Positions 18,301 to 26,162 of a stretch of DNA of 64,000 nt are shown one piece after another (positions within the stretch are counted from its first letter, which is position 1; every line of letters starts with the position of its first letter). Source of the DNA: G965200765 sp965200765 (GTDB lineage Bacteria; Pseudomonadota; Gammaproteobacteria; Arenicellales; JAJDZL01); the NCBI GenBank assembly GCA_965200765.1, contig OZ241380.1:1178001-1242000 (forward strand), read 5' to 3'. The notes under the pieces were generated by a model. That model searched no databases. It saw only the letters and a list, made by a program, of their open reading frames with translations, and was not told where the DNA came from. Both the position numbers and the translations under genes were made by a program.

Positions 18301-20880
18301 GCGGACGAGGCGGACGAAACGGTGGTGATTGCGCTGAGCAATGCGTCGGGTGCGAGCCTCGTGACGGCGCGCGGCACCGGCACGATCACGGACAACGAAG
18401 TGCCTGGCTTTTCGATCGACTCGCCGAGCGCGGCGGAAGGCGACAGCGAGTCGACTAGTCTGACGTTCACGGTGACACTGAGTCCGGCGAGCTACAAGCA
18501 AGTGTCGGTGAACTACGCCGATGCTGGAACCGGCACAGCGACGTCGGGGAGCGACTATGCGGCGATTGGCGGCACGCTGACATTTGCCGCCGGGGAGACC
18601 AGCAAGACGATTGCGGTGTCGGTGACGGATGATGCGCTGGACGAGCCGGACGAGACGGTGGTGATCACACTGAGCGGTGCATCGTCGGGCACGAGCATTG
18701 CGGCGGCCAGCGGCACCGGCACGATCACGGACAACGACATACCTGGCTTTTCGATCGACTCGCCGAGCGTGGCGGAAGGCGACAGTGGATCGACCAGTCT
18801 GACGTTCACGGTTTCGCTGAGTCCGGCGAGCCATCAGCCGACAACGGTGAACTACGCCGATGCGGGCAGCGGGACGGCAACTTCGGGGACCGACTACGAG
18901 ACCCTTGCCGGCGGTACGTTGCGATTTGCCGCGGGAGAGTCCAGCAAGACGATTGCGGTGTCGGTGACCGGCGACGCGGAGTTCGAACCGGACGAGACGG
19001 TGGTGATCGCACTGAGCAATGCGACGTCGGACGCGAGCATCTCGACGGCGAGCGGCACCGGAACCATTGCGAACGATGACGACACGCCGGTCTTTTCGAT
19101 CGACTCGCCGAGCGTGGAGGAGGGCGACACTGATTTGGTCAATCTGACCTTCACGGTGACGCTGACTCCGGCGAGCTACGAGCAGGCGACGGTGAATTAT
19201 GCAGATGCAGGTACCGGCACTGCGGAAGCGGGCGAAGACTACAGGTCGATCGCCGGCGGCACGCTGACGTTCGCCGCCGGGGAGACCAGCAAGACGATTG
19301 ATATATCTGTGATCGGCGATGTTCTGTCGGAGCAGGACGAGACGGTGGTGCTGGTGCTCAGCAACCCGAACCCGTCGTACACCATAGAGGAGGCCCGCGG
19401 CACGGGCACCATCACGGACAATGATGCGTCGGTGCTGGACGAGGTGGACATGGAGATTGTTGCGGAAGTGGCGCGCGAGGTTACCACCAGCGTGGTGACG
19501 GCGGTCAGCAACCGGATTGCTTCAGTAGTTGGCGGCGCGGCGATAGCACCGCCGGTCGGTTTGCCGCCGACTGGCGGATTTGCGGACGGCGGCCTGCTTT
19601 CGATTCTGGAGCATTCTGCGCGGCACAGCCGCGAGCGGGAGCGCGGCCTGGAGCGTTCGGAGATGTCGCTGTACCGTTCGCTGGACGGCGCCAGCTTCGT
19701 CTACACGCCGAGCGTTGCCGCTCTGGGTGCGAATAGTTCGGCCGATGCGAGCGGCGGTGGACTTTCCGGCGGTCCGACAGTTTGGGGTTCGGTTGACTAT
19801 CGAAAATTGTCCGGCGGCGGTGCGGATGCATTGCAGTGGGACGGCGAACTGGCCTCTGTCAATATTGGCACCGACACGATGGTCGATGCCGGTGTTCTGG
19901 TTGGTCTCGCGGCCGGAATGTCGAAAGGAAGCTTCGGCTATCAGGGCAGCACCGGCGGCACCAGCGGCGTGGTGAAGGTGCGCGTGAAATCGCTGAATCC
20001 CTACATTGGCTGGTCGGTGTCGGAATCGGCGAGCCTGTGGGCGGCGGTCGGCTACGGCAAGGGCAAGGTCAACTACAACGACGGTGCCACCGGAGAAGCC
20101 ACCAGCAAGATGTCGATCGCCAGCGCGGCGCTGGGCGGACGCTATCGGTTGCATTCGAGTGATGGTTCCTCGTGCAACTGCTTGATTCAGGTGGATCTGA
20201 AGGGAGATGCCTGGGGTCTGCAGACCAAGGTTGAAGGTGACGAGCGGCGTCCGATGGGGTCGAAGTCCCGGGCTCACGGGGTGCGCGTTGCGATTGAGAG
20301 GCTTCAAAGCAGTGCGCTTGAATCCGGCGCTTCGCTGACGCTGTCAGGCGAAGCCGGCTTGCGCTGGGACGGCGGCGACGGCGATACTGGCACTGGCATC
20401 GAGATGGGCGGCACAGCGGAATATCGCAACCCGGCAACCCGAATGAAATTGGTGGCGACAGGTCGCGCCTTGCTGGACCATGAAAGCGACCGGAAGGAGT
20501 GGGGCGCCGGCGTGACGGCAGGGTACCGGCTCGATAGTCGTGAGACCGGACTGACCTACAGATCTTCCCTGTCGCACGGGCAACCGGAAAGCGGGGTTGA
20601 TTCTCTCTGGGACAGCCGCGTTGCCAGTCGTGCCTCCGAAGACGGGGAGCTGACGACGCGCCTGGACGCGGAGGTCGGCTATCGATTGTTTGGAGCGAGC
20701 GGTCTGCACACGCCGTACGTTGGATTCGGAATGGAAGAAGGCAGCAAGCGGGACTATCGCATCGGCATGCGCTATGCCAGCGAATCAGAGCTGTCTTCGG
20801 GCCTGGAATTCGAGCGACGGGAAGCAGACGGCAAGCAACCCGACCACAGAGTCATGCTGACCGGGCAAATAATTTGGTAG
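15151..20880 (+). CDS. giant Calx-beta repeat autotransporter, copy 2
   Basis: Paralogue of the first giant gene, about 1909 residues in the longest frame. Order: signal peptide ending near SDADA, divergent N-terminal module, one divergent Calx-like repeat, about 10 Calx-beta repeats (residues about 295-1425), helical linker, and C-terminal autotransporter barrel (about 1545-1909, ending GQIIW). Linker and barrel are almost identical to copy 1, whereas the N-terminal module is only distantly similar. The start is uncertain: TTG 15151 is merely the far end of the open frame, and the natural start is probably ATG 15129 in another frame, linked through the 13-G tract. Likely surface-exposed; the ligand is unknown. 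Confidence 0.88.
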   Translation: MNQLLGFAVERDLLHWHIKIARGGGGKNTCIFESSVRQFALARYIASSLLVLTISVCMLSDADAVNLGFKSPYSGNSIFADQLAGGATFEIRDNSHGFDTPNLNNYRLQNAPSGLSISSVTVDASDDAHLTMSWTGTSRTVAMDTLVAIQVHRNGFISGSSLAAGWHDRGSFTINPTPKGLVTSTPTNSSTVTEAGTQSTFTVRLRAAPSANVTVAVSSGDTTEGSVSPNTLTFTTQNYGTAQTVTVTGADDNIQDGSVSWNVVLNPASSGDSTYNGLSNVNVAMTTSDDEGSPAFSIGSASVTEGDSGSANLTFTVSMSPESTSQYTVNYAQTGGTATSGTDYTAVTSSTLTFAAGVTTQTITVSVTGDAVAEGNETVVLTLSSASTGSTISTATGTGTIVDNDLTFSINSPSVVEGDSSSVNLVFTVTLSASSTSQHTVDYAQTGGTATSGTDYTAVTANTLTFTAGTTTQTITVSVTGDTVDEADETVVFTLSNATTGISTGSSIVTTASGTGTIRDDDPKFSIDSPTVTEGNSSSVNLVFTVTLSASSTSQLTVDYASSDGTATAGADYTAVSGTLTFAAGTTSRTFTVSVTGDTANEANETLTVTLSNPSAGTGIMTATGTGTITDNDTPGFSINSPSVAEGDSSTTSLTFTVSLNPAPAAAATVNWAVTGGTATSGTDFTATSGGMLSFAATETSKTFTVTVTGDTTHEADETVVVTLSSASTGTNIATATGTGTITNDDPGLSIDSPSVTEGDSDSVNLVFTVTMSPSSSSQVTVNYARSGGTATSGTDFTALAASTTLTFAANETSKTITVSVTGDTANEADETVIITLSSASGADIVTASGTGTITDNDTPNFTIDSPSVVEGDSGSVNLEFTVTLSPASYQPVTVDYAQTGGTATSGTDYTALAAGMLSFAAGDTSKTITVSVTGDTVYEASETVVLTLSNATAGTNIATASGTGTITNDDPGLSIDSPSVVEGDSGAVNLAFTVTLDPASSSQVTVNYADTGGGTATSGTDYAAIGGGTLTFSAGETRKTIAVSVRGDTADEADETVVIALSNASGASLVTARGTGTITDNEVPGFSIDSPSAAEGDSESTSLTFTVTLSPASYKQVSVNYADAGTGTATSGSDYAAIGGTLTFAAGETSKTIAVSVTDDALDEPDETVVITLSGASSGTSIAAASGTGTITDNDIPGFSIDSPSVAEGDSGSTSLTFTVSLSPASHQPTTVNYADAGSGTATSGTDYETLAGGTLRFAAGESSKTIAVSVTGDAEFEPDETVVIALSNATSDASISTASGTGTIANDDDTPVFSIDSPSVEEGDTDLVNLTFTVTLTPASYEQATVNYADAGTGTAEAGEDYRSIAGGTLTFAAGETSKTIDISVIGDVLSEQDETVVLVLSNPNPSYTIEEARGTGTITDNDASVLDEVDMEIVAEVAREVTTSVVTAVSNRIASVVGGAAIAPPVGLPPTGGFADGGLLSILEHSARHSRERERGLERSEMSLYRSLDGASFVYTPSVAALGANSSADASGGGLSGGPTVWGSVDYRKLSGGGADALQWDGELASVNIGTDTMVDAGVLVGLAAGMSKGSFGYQGSTGGTSGVVKVRVKSLNPYIGWSVSESASLWAAVGYGKGKVNYNDGATGEATSKMSIASAALGGRYRLHSSDGSSCNCLIQVDLKGDAWGLQTKVEGDERRPMGSKSRAHGVRVAIERLQSSALESGASLTLSGEAGLRWDGGDGDTGTGIEMGGTAEYRNPATRMKLVATGRALLDHESDRKEWGAGVTAGYRLDSRETGLTYRSSLSHGQPESGVDSLWDSRVASRASEDGELTTRLDAEVGYRLFGASGLHTPYVGFGMEEGSKRDYRIGMRYASESELSSGLEFERREADGKQPDHRVMLTGQIIW
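15215..15227 (+). repeat. poly-G tract 2 (13 G), inside leader, copy B
   Basis: Thirteen G after GCGA within the leader. The leader (from 15129) and the passenger are in different frames at this length; 12 or 15 G would put them in frame. Confidence 0.75.
16036..19430 (+). repeat. tandem array of ~10 Calx-beta repeats
   Basis: Ten FSI...GTGTI units of about 340 bp. Units 3-10 follow the same order of variants as units 28-35 of the first gene, so the arrays share ancestry at their 3' ends and differ in copy number upstream. Confidence 0.85.
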
Positions 20881-20992
20881 GCAGGAGAGAAGCAACGCAG
20901 AGACATCCAGCGCCGTTGCCAGCAACTTCCGTACACCGCGCACAGCTGTGCAGTTCGCATGTCCAGCACCTGCGGCAAACCTTTATGATAGT
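20881..20992 (+). repeat. 3' tail, copy B, with 12-bp palindrome
   Basis: Close copy of 14542-14650, including GCACAGCTGTGC (20940-20951). The similarity stops near 20995, where AT-rich single-copy sequence begins. Confidence 0.7.
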
Positions 20993-21260
20993 TAGAGGTA
21001 TGTAAAAATTTTTTATTTTCAGCAAGTTAGAGTGTATAATAAACTTCATTCATTTGATATATAATCAATATATTTCTTGCTTGACCGGAACAGTTGTGAC
21101 AATTGGAAATTTGAAATGGGCGAGCCACTGAACTCAGAGTCGCCTGTTGAATCACCGCCGTGCAACGGCCCGTATTGATTACTGGCAGCTCCCTTACATT
21201 CTCTAAATCACTCAGTTCTTCTTCACTCAAGTTTCCCCCAAAACTCTTCTAAAGTCATTG
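20993..21260. other. AT-rich intergenic region
   Basis: No convincing gene, RNA or repeat seen. The small minus-strand frame here has no ribosome site or recognisable motif. Confidence 0.6.
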
Positions 21261-21785
21261 ATGGACAAGCAAAGCACTGAATTGTTCAATATAGTCAATG
21301 AACAGGACCAAGTGATTGGTACCTTGCCCAGAGCAGTAGTTCATGCCAGAAATCTACTGCATCGTTCCGTGTACGGAATCGTAATCAACAGCTCGGGAGA
21401 AATTTTTCTGCAATTTCGCGCTGCATCAAAGGACTCAAGTCCGTGCAAGTGGGATTACTCTGTTTCTGGACATGTAGATGCCGGGGAAAACTACGAGCAG
21501 GCAATTGTGCGTGAAACGAAGGAAGAGCTTGGGTTGACATTGAACGCAGTACCCCCGCGACTGTTCAAACTCGCGGCCAGCCCCGAATCAGAATACGAAT
21601 TTAGCTGGATCTACAAAATACGCGACAACGGTCCCTTTGTGCTTGACCCGGAAGAAGCCAGCACGGGGCGTTGGTTTACAGTGGATGAGATCAACCAGGG
21701 TGTTCGCGAACGATCGCACGAATTCGCAACCAGTTTTATTCTTATTTGGAAGAAATTTATTTCGGATGGTTACATAAATGTCTAA
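21261..21785 (+). CDS. NUDIX hydrolase (IPP isomerase-like subgroup)
   Basis: 174-residue cytosolic NUDIX protein. The Nudix box is complete: GHVDAGENYEQAIVRETKEELGL pattern with the REtkEE core (residues about 72-94), which binds the metal for pyrophosphate hydrolysis. The N-terminal LFNIVNEQDQVIGTLPR and LHRSVYGIVIN segments resemble the group annotated as isopentenyl-diphosphate isomerase-like or YfcD-like hydrolases; the true substrate cannot be read from sequence. ATG 21261 is preferred over the TTG immediately before it. The stop overlaps the next gene by 8 bases, so the two are probably co-translated. Confidence 0.88.
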   Translation: MDKQSTELFNIVNEQDQVIGTLPRAVVHARNLLHRSVYGIVINSSGEIFLQFRAASKDSSPCKWDYSVSGHVDAGENYEQAIVRETKEELGLTLNAVPPRLFKLAASPESEYEFSWIYKIRDNGPFVLDPEEASTGRWFTVDEINQGVRERSHEFATSFILIWKKFISDGYINV

Positions 21786-22515
21786 ACCTGTTATTGGTAT
21801 TACAAGTGCACATCGCAATGATGAAAATCGTTTTTCTATGCACGCTGCATATGTTGAAGCTGTTGAAAGAGGAGGGGGTATTCCGGTCGCAATCACCACG
21901 CATGATACTGACCCAGGAAACTATGTGGACAAACTTGACGGATTTGTTTTCTCAGGTGGAGGTGATGTATGTCCGACCTTTTACGGTGGCAACGAAAATC
22001 ACAAAGAGCTAGGATTTGTAAACAAGGAAAGAGACAAATTTGAAATTGCATTTGCAAAATTGCTGTTGAAACACAATCGACCACTGCTTGCGATTTGCCG
22101 GGGACTGCAGGTGGTTAATGTAGCAATGGGTGGCTCACTGCACGAGCATCTTCCCGAAGAATACGGGACCGAGGTATTGCACCGAGGACCCGACCGGGAG
22201 AAAATCAGCCACGATATAGCAGTTGAACCTGAATCCAGATTGGCAAGCATACTTCAGGAAACTGAATTTAGTTGTCCTTCCTTTCACCATCAGAGTATCA
22301 AGGACTTGGCACCAGGATTCAAAGTAGTTGCTACTGCTCCTGACGGAGTCATTGAAGCGGTAGAATCGCATTTGTATCCAAATCTGATTTCCCTACAGTG
22401 GCATCCTGAGTATTCAGCGGATACGGAAGTGGTTCATCAACGACCGTTTATCTATCTGGCGGAAATAGCCGCGTCGCGATCGTCCCAAGTTATGCCAGTT
22501 CGCGCTGTAGCATAG
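21778..22515 (+). CDS. class-I glutamine amidotransferase-like hydrolase (peptidase C26, PuuD-like)
   Basis: 245-residue protein of the gamma-glutamyl-gamma-aminobutyrate hydrolase family. The nucleophile cysteine is in LLAICRGLQVVN (residue about 103), and the His-Glu pair is in LQWHPEYS near residue 206. The GGGDVCP segment is typical of the family. Family members cleave gamma-glutamyl amides, in PuuD the last step of putrescine degradation, but no other puu genes are present, so the substrate is open. It overlaps the NUDIX gene, suggesting an operon. The next gene lies 167 bases on and probably has its own promoter. Confidence 0.85.
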   Translation: MSKPVIGITSAHRNDENRFSMHAAYVEAVERGGGIPVAITTHDTDPGNYVDKLDGFVFSGGGDVCPTFYGGNENHKELGFVNKERDKFEIAFAKLLLKHNRPLLAICRGLQVVNVAMGGSLHEHLPEEYGTEVLHRGPDREKISHDIAVEPESRLASILQETEFSCPSFHHQSIKDLAPGFKVVATAPDGVIEAVESHLYPNLISLQWHPEYSADTEVVHQRPFIYLAEIAASRSSQVMPVRAVA

Positions 22516-22682
22516 TTTGAAACTCCCTCAAAAAAACTTGTGCTTGGACTTGCTCGGGGCAGGTGTTCTTGCGCCTTGAAATCTGCTGTCTTCCAAGCAA
22601 GAATTTGAATAAAATACAGGTATCACGAAACAGTTTGCTACGTCTGCAACTCTAACTTCAACGAAAATCGAGGTTACTTGGA

Positions 22683-24164
22683 ATGCCACAATTGAAGAAC
22701 TACCAGATGCTGATTGATGGCGAGTGGGTGGATGCCGCTGATGGCAAGTCTTTCACGAGTGTAAATCCCGCTACCGGTGACCCGTGGGCGAAGGTTCCGG
22801 AGGCAACTGCCGAAGACGTAGACCGCGCGGTTCAAGCGGCGAACCGGGCGTTGAATCAGAAACCATGGGTTTCCATGTCGCCGACAGAGCGCGGACATTG
22901 CTTGCGCCGGCTAGCTGATCTGATGGTTCAGCATTCCGAAGACTTGGGGAGAACCGAGTGCCTGGATACTGGCAAGATGTTCAAGGAAACTCGCTGGCAA
23001 GCTAAATATGTTGCTGATTTCTATTACTATTTCGCTGGATGTGCTGACAAGGTACACGGAGAGACGCTACCCATTGACAAACCCGACATGTTTGTCTTTA
23101 CCAAGCGGGAACCAATTGGCGTTGTCGCAGCAGTGGTGCCGTGGAACTCCCAGTTGTTTCTGAGCTCCATCAAGCTCGGCCCGGCGCTGGCTGCAGGGAA
23201 TACGGTGGTGTTGAAAGTTTCAGAATGTGCACCTGCAACATTGCTGGAATTTGGCCATTTGATCGAACAGGCCGGATTTCCTCCCGGGGTTGTCAATATT
23301 ATTACCGGACATGCCGAGCCTTGTGGCAAGTCGCTGACGTCTCATCCACTCGTCGGGCGTATTGCATTCACAGGGGGACCAGTAGCAGCACAACACATTG
23401 TGCATAATTCGGCTAACAATTTTGCAGAATTGTCGCTGGAACTGGGTGGCAAGTCTCCGGTCATTGTGTTTGACGATGTAGATGTCGATAGTGCCGTCAA
23501 CAATGCGCTTGGAGCAATATTTGGTGCTTCAGGTCAAAGTTGTGTCGCCGGATCCCGTCTTTATGTGCAAGAAGGAATTGCTGATGAATTCATGTCCAAA
23601 ATGGTTGAAGGGGCCGGCAAAATTCTAATCGGTGACCCGATGGTGGAAGAAACCCAGATGGGACCATTGTGCACCGTGGGTCAACTTGAAAAATGCAAGC
23701 AGGAAGTGGCTTTTGCCCAGGAAGAGGGCGGCAATCTTCTTTGCGGCGGGAAACAGCCGCAAGGATATGACGGTTATTTCTATGAACCGACAATTATTGA
23801 TTGTCCGCGGCAAGATATGAGAATTGTTGATACGGAGCTTTTCGGGCCAGTCTTGAGTGTGTTGCGCTTCAAGGATGAAGATGAAGCCATTCATCTGGCA
23901 AATCAAACGAAATATGGCTTGGCCGCAGGCATTTTCACACGAGACGGTGCCCGCTCTTTGCGCGTGTCCGATCAGGTCAAGGCCGGAATTGTGTGGGTAA
24001 ATACCTATCGTGCTGTTTCACCGATTGTTCCAGTTGGTGGCATGAAATATTCTGGCTACGGCAAGGAAAGCGGATTTCAGGCGATCTACGACTATACTCG
24101 TCCAAAGACCGTGTGGGTGAACACCTCCAGTGAACCTATGGGCAGTCAGTTTGTCGCTCGGTGA
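22683..24164 (+). CDS. NAD(P)-dependent aldehyde dehydrogenase
   Basis: 493-residue ALDH-superfamily enzyme of normal length, oxidising an aldehyde to the acid in the cytosol. Visible hallmarks are the VVPWNSQ cofactor segment, the general-base glutamate in LELGGKSP, and the catalytic cysteine in GQSCVAGSR. A GAGG ribosome site lies about 11 bases before ATG. It is first in a plus-strand run of six catabolic genes (to 30764) that includes a methyltransferase-family protein and an N-methyl-amine-type oxidase, so betaine aldehyde or another amine-derived aldehyde are reasonable guesses. It could equally be a semialdehyde dehydrogenase. Confidence 0.9.
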   Translation: MPQLKNYQMLIDGEWVDAADGKSFTSVNPATGDPWAKVPEATAEDVDRAVQAANRALNQKPWVSMSPTERGHCLRRLADLMVQHSEDLGRTECLDTGKMFKETRWQAKYVADFYYYFAGCADKVHGETLPIDKPDMFVFTKREPIGVVAAVVPWNSQLFLSSIKLGPALAAGNTVVLKVSECAPATLLEFGHLIEQAGFPPGVVNIITGHAEPCGKSLTSHPLVGRIAFTGGPVAAQHIVHNSANNFAELSLELGGKSPVIVFDDVDVDSAVNNALGAIFGASGQSCVAGSRLYVQEGIADEFMSKMVEGAGKILIGDPMVEETQMGPLCTVGQLEKCKQEVAFAQEEGGNLLCGGKQPQGYDGYFYEPTIIDCPRQDMRIVDTELFGPVLSVLRFKDEDEAIHLANQTKYGLAAGIFTRDGARSLRVSDQVKAGIVWVNTYRAVSPIVPVGGMKYSGYGKESGFQAIYDYTRPKTVWVNTSSEPMGSQFVAR

Positions 24165-24209
24165 CCGACAAATTTACAAACAACAACCGTCTCAACGAAA
24201 AATAAACGA

Positions 24210-25247
24210 ATGAAGTTTCAGCTTGTGATCAATCTGGAGCGTATGGACAACAGTGTCCCTGTGGAGAATGTTGTCCGACACACGCTTGAAATGGTGCAAA
24301 TGGCGGACCGCGCCGGATTCAATATTGTTTGGGCAGCGGAGCATCATGGATTGGAACTGACGATGGCCCCCAATCCATTTTTGATCTTGACTTGGCTGGC
24401 CAATCACACAGAAAAAATTCGTTTGGGTACAGCGGTTGCTGTTGCAGCTTACTGGAATCCAATTAATTTGGCGGGTGAAGCGGCATTTACCGATTTGATC
24501 AGTGGTGGTCGCCTTGAATTTGGTATTGGGTCAGGTGCATATCAGCGAGAATTCGACCGCATGAAGCCGGGATTGAAGCAACCGGATGCTTACAAGTACA
24601 TGCACGAGATGTTGCCAGCATTGAAGAAATTGTGGACCGGCGATTATGAACACAATGGAGAGTATTGGTCGTTTCCGACAACGACTTCTGTTCCCAAGCC
24701 AGTTCAGAAGCCACATCCACCGATTTGGGTTGCTGCGCGTTCACCCATAACATTTGATTGGGCCATTGCAAACGATTGCAACATCATTGCATGGCCCATG
24801 ACGCGCCCAGTTGCAGAAATTCAACTTTACAAGACTCAACTGGACGAGGCGATTGCGAAGCATGCGCCTCTCCGACCGCCTATTTTTGCAATTATGCGAC
24901 ACACTGCCTTGTACGAGGACAATGCCGGACGCACAGCTGTCATAGAAGCTGTTCAAAAAAGCATGGGTATGTTCGAAAATTTATTCCGAAATCTGGGGGA
25001 TGTTGTTGAAGGTTTTCCAAAAGTCATTCCAGTGGAACAGCTTGCCGAGCGGGAACAGTACGATTCGAACATGCTTGAACAGAACTTGATGCTGGGTTCG
25101 CCTGACGATGTGATTGCAAAATTGAAGCAATACGAAGAAATCGGTGTAGATGAGTTTGTTTATATGGCAAGTATGGGGTTGGGGCAGAAGGAACAGAAAA
25201 AATCACTTGAGCTGTTCTGCCAAAATGTAATTCCGGCTTTTCGTTGA
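24210..25247 (+). CDS. LLM-class flavin-dependent oxidoreductase (luciferase-like)
   Basis: 345-residue bacterial luciferase-like TIM-barrel protein. AAEHHGL near residue 50, the RLGTAV strand, SGGRLEFGIGSGAYQREF and PIWVAARSP are typical of FMN-dependent monooxygenases of this class. They insert oxygen using reduced flavin supplied by a separate reductase; none is evident nearby. It follows the aldehyde dehydrogenase by 45 bases with no terminator, which fits co-transcription. The substrate is unknown; members act on alkanesulfonates, nitrilotriacetate-type compounds and others. Confidence 0.85.
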   Translation: MKFQLVINLERMDNSVPVENVVRHTLEMVQMADRAGFNIVWAAEHHGLELTMAPNPFLILTWLANHTEKIRLGTAVAVAAYWNPINLAGEAAFTDLISGGRLEFGIGSGAYQREFDRMKPGLKQPDAYKYMHEMLPALKKLWTGDYEHNGEYWSFPTTTSVPKPVQKPHPPIWVAARSPITFDWAIANDCNIIAWPMTRPVAEIQLYKTQLDEAIAKHAPLRPPIFAIMRHTALYEDNAGRTAVIEAVQKSMGMFENLFRNLGDVVEGFPKVIPVEQLAEREQYDSNMLEQNLMLGSPDDVIAKLKQYEEIGVDEFVYMASMGLGQKEQKKSLELFCQNVIPAFR

Positions 25248-25364
25248 GCGGACTTGTATATTGGTACGATTTTTTTGTTTGAATTTTGTTTGTTCAAGTC
25301 TTGTGTTGACAACGCCAAGTTGTGTCGTCATTGAGACATTGCCTGATACGGGTAGCGCGGTTTG

Positions 25365-26162
25365 ATGATGCCCAGGTCAAGTAATGGTACTTCCTACAAC
25401 TTGATTGGAAGGGCAAACGCTGATAGTGTAGTCCTGATTCATGGACTCGGTGCCAATCAATGCATGTGGCAGGATTTTTTGCCGGAATTGTCGAAACAGT
25501 ATCAAGTCTTGACGTATGATTTGTATGGGCATGGTGAAAGCGTTGCACCGCCGAAAACACCGTCCCTGAAGTTGTTTGCGACTCAGCTCAGGAAATTACT
25601 GACTGAACTAGGTATTAATCGCTGTAGCATTGTCGGTTTTTCACTTGGCGGGATGATCAATCGCAGGTTTGCTATGGATTATCCGGATATGGTGTCTGGA
25701 CTGGTGATCCTGAATTCTTCCCATGAGCGGGACCCGGAGGAACAGAAAATCATTGAAGAGCGAGTTGCCCAGACCTCTGCCGGTGGGCCCGCAGGCACTC
25801 TGGAGACCTCCATGAAAAGATGGTTCACCCCTGAATTCCTGGCGGCAAATTCCGAAATTGTCAAGAATATGCGTAGTTGGATACTGAGCAATGACCCGGA
25901 TACCTATACACAATGTCGTATAGTGCTGGCCCATGGTGTAAAGGAGTTGATTCGACCTAGCCCACCCATTGAGTGTCCTGCACTAGTGATGACTTGCGAA
26001 AATGATAGCGGTAGTACGCCATCCATGACATATGGAATTGCATCTGAAATTTCAGGTGCAACAGCGATTGTAGTACCGCATCTTCAACATGTTGGATTGA
26101 TGGAGCGACCTTCTGAATTTCTGAAGCCGATTCTGTCATTTCTGGAGGAGATTTCCGAATGA
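25365..26162 (+). CDS. alpha/beta-fold hydrolase
   Basis: 265-residue cytosolic hydrolase. HGLGAN forms the oxyanion region, the nucleophile serine is in GFSLGG (about residue 99), the acid is probably in CENDSGS and the histidine in LQHVGLMERPS. It resembles enol-lactonase (PcaD-like) and other carboxylic ester hydrolases. Its last four bases overlap the start of the TPP enzyme (ATGA), indicating translational coupling. Start chosen at ATG 25365; a TTG precedes it directly and another ATG follows at 25368. Confidence 0.85.
   Translation: MMPRSSNGTSYNLIGRANADSVVLIHGLGANQCMWQDFLPELSKQYQVLTYDLYGHGESVAPPKTPSLKLFATQLRKLLTELGINRCSIVGFSLGGMINRRFAMDYPDMVSGLVILNSSHERDPEEQKIIEERVAQTSAGGPAGTLETSMKRWFTPEFLAANSEIVKNMRSWILSNDPDTYTQCRIVLAHGVKELIRPSPPIECPALVMTCENDSGSTPSMTYGIASEISGATAIVVPHLQHVGLMERPSEFLKPILSFLEEISE

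Noticed and set aside
25306..25335. Promoter before the alpha/beta hydrolase (TTGACA at 25306)
   Set aside because: A good -35-like hexamer but no acceptable -10 at 16-18 bases.
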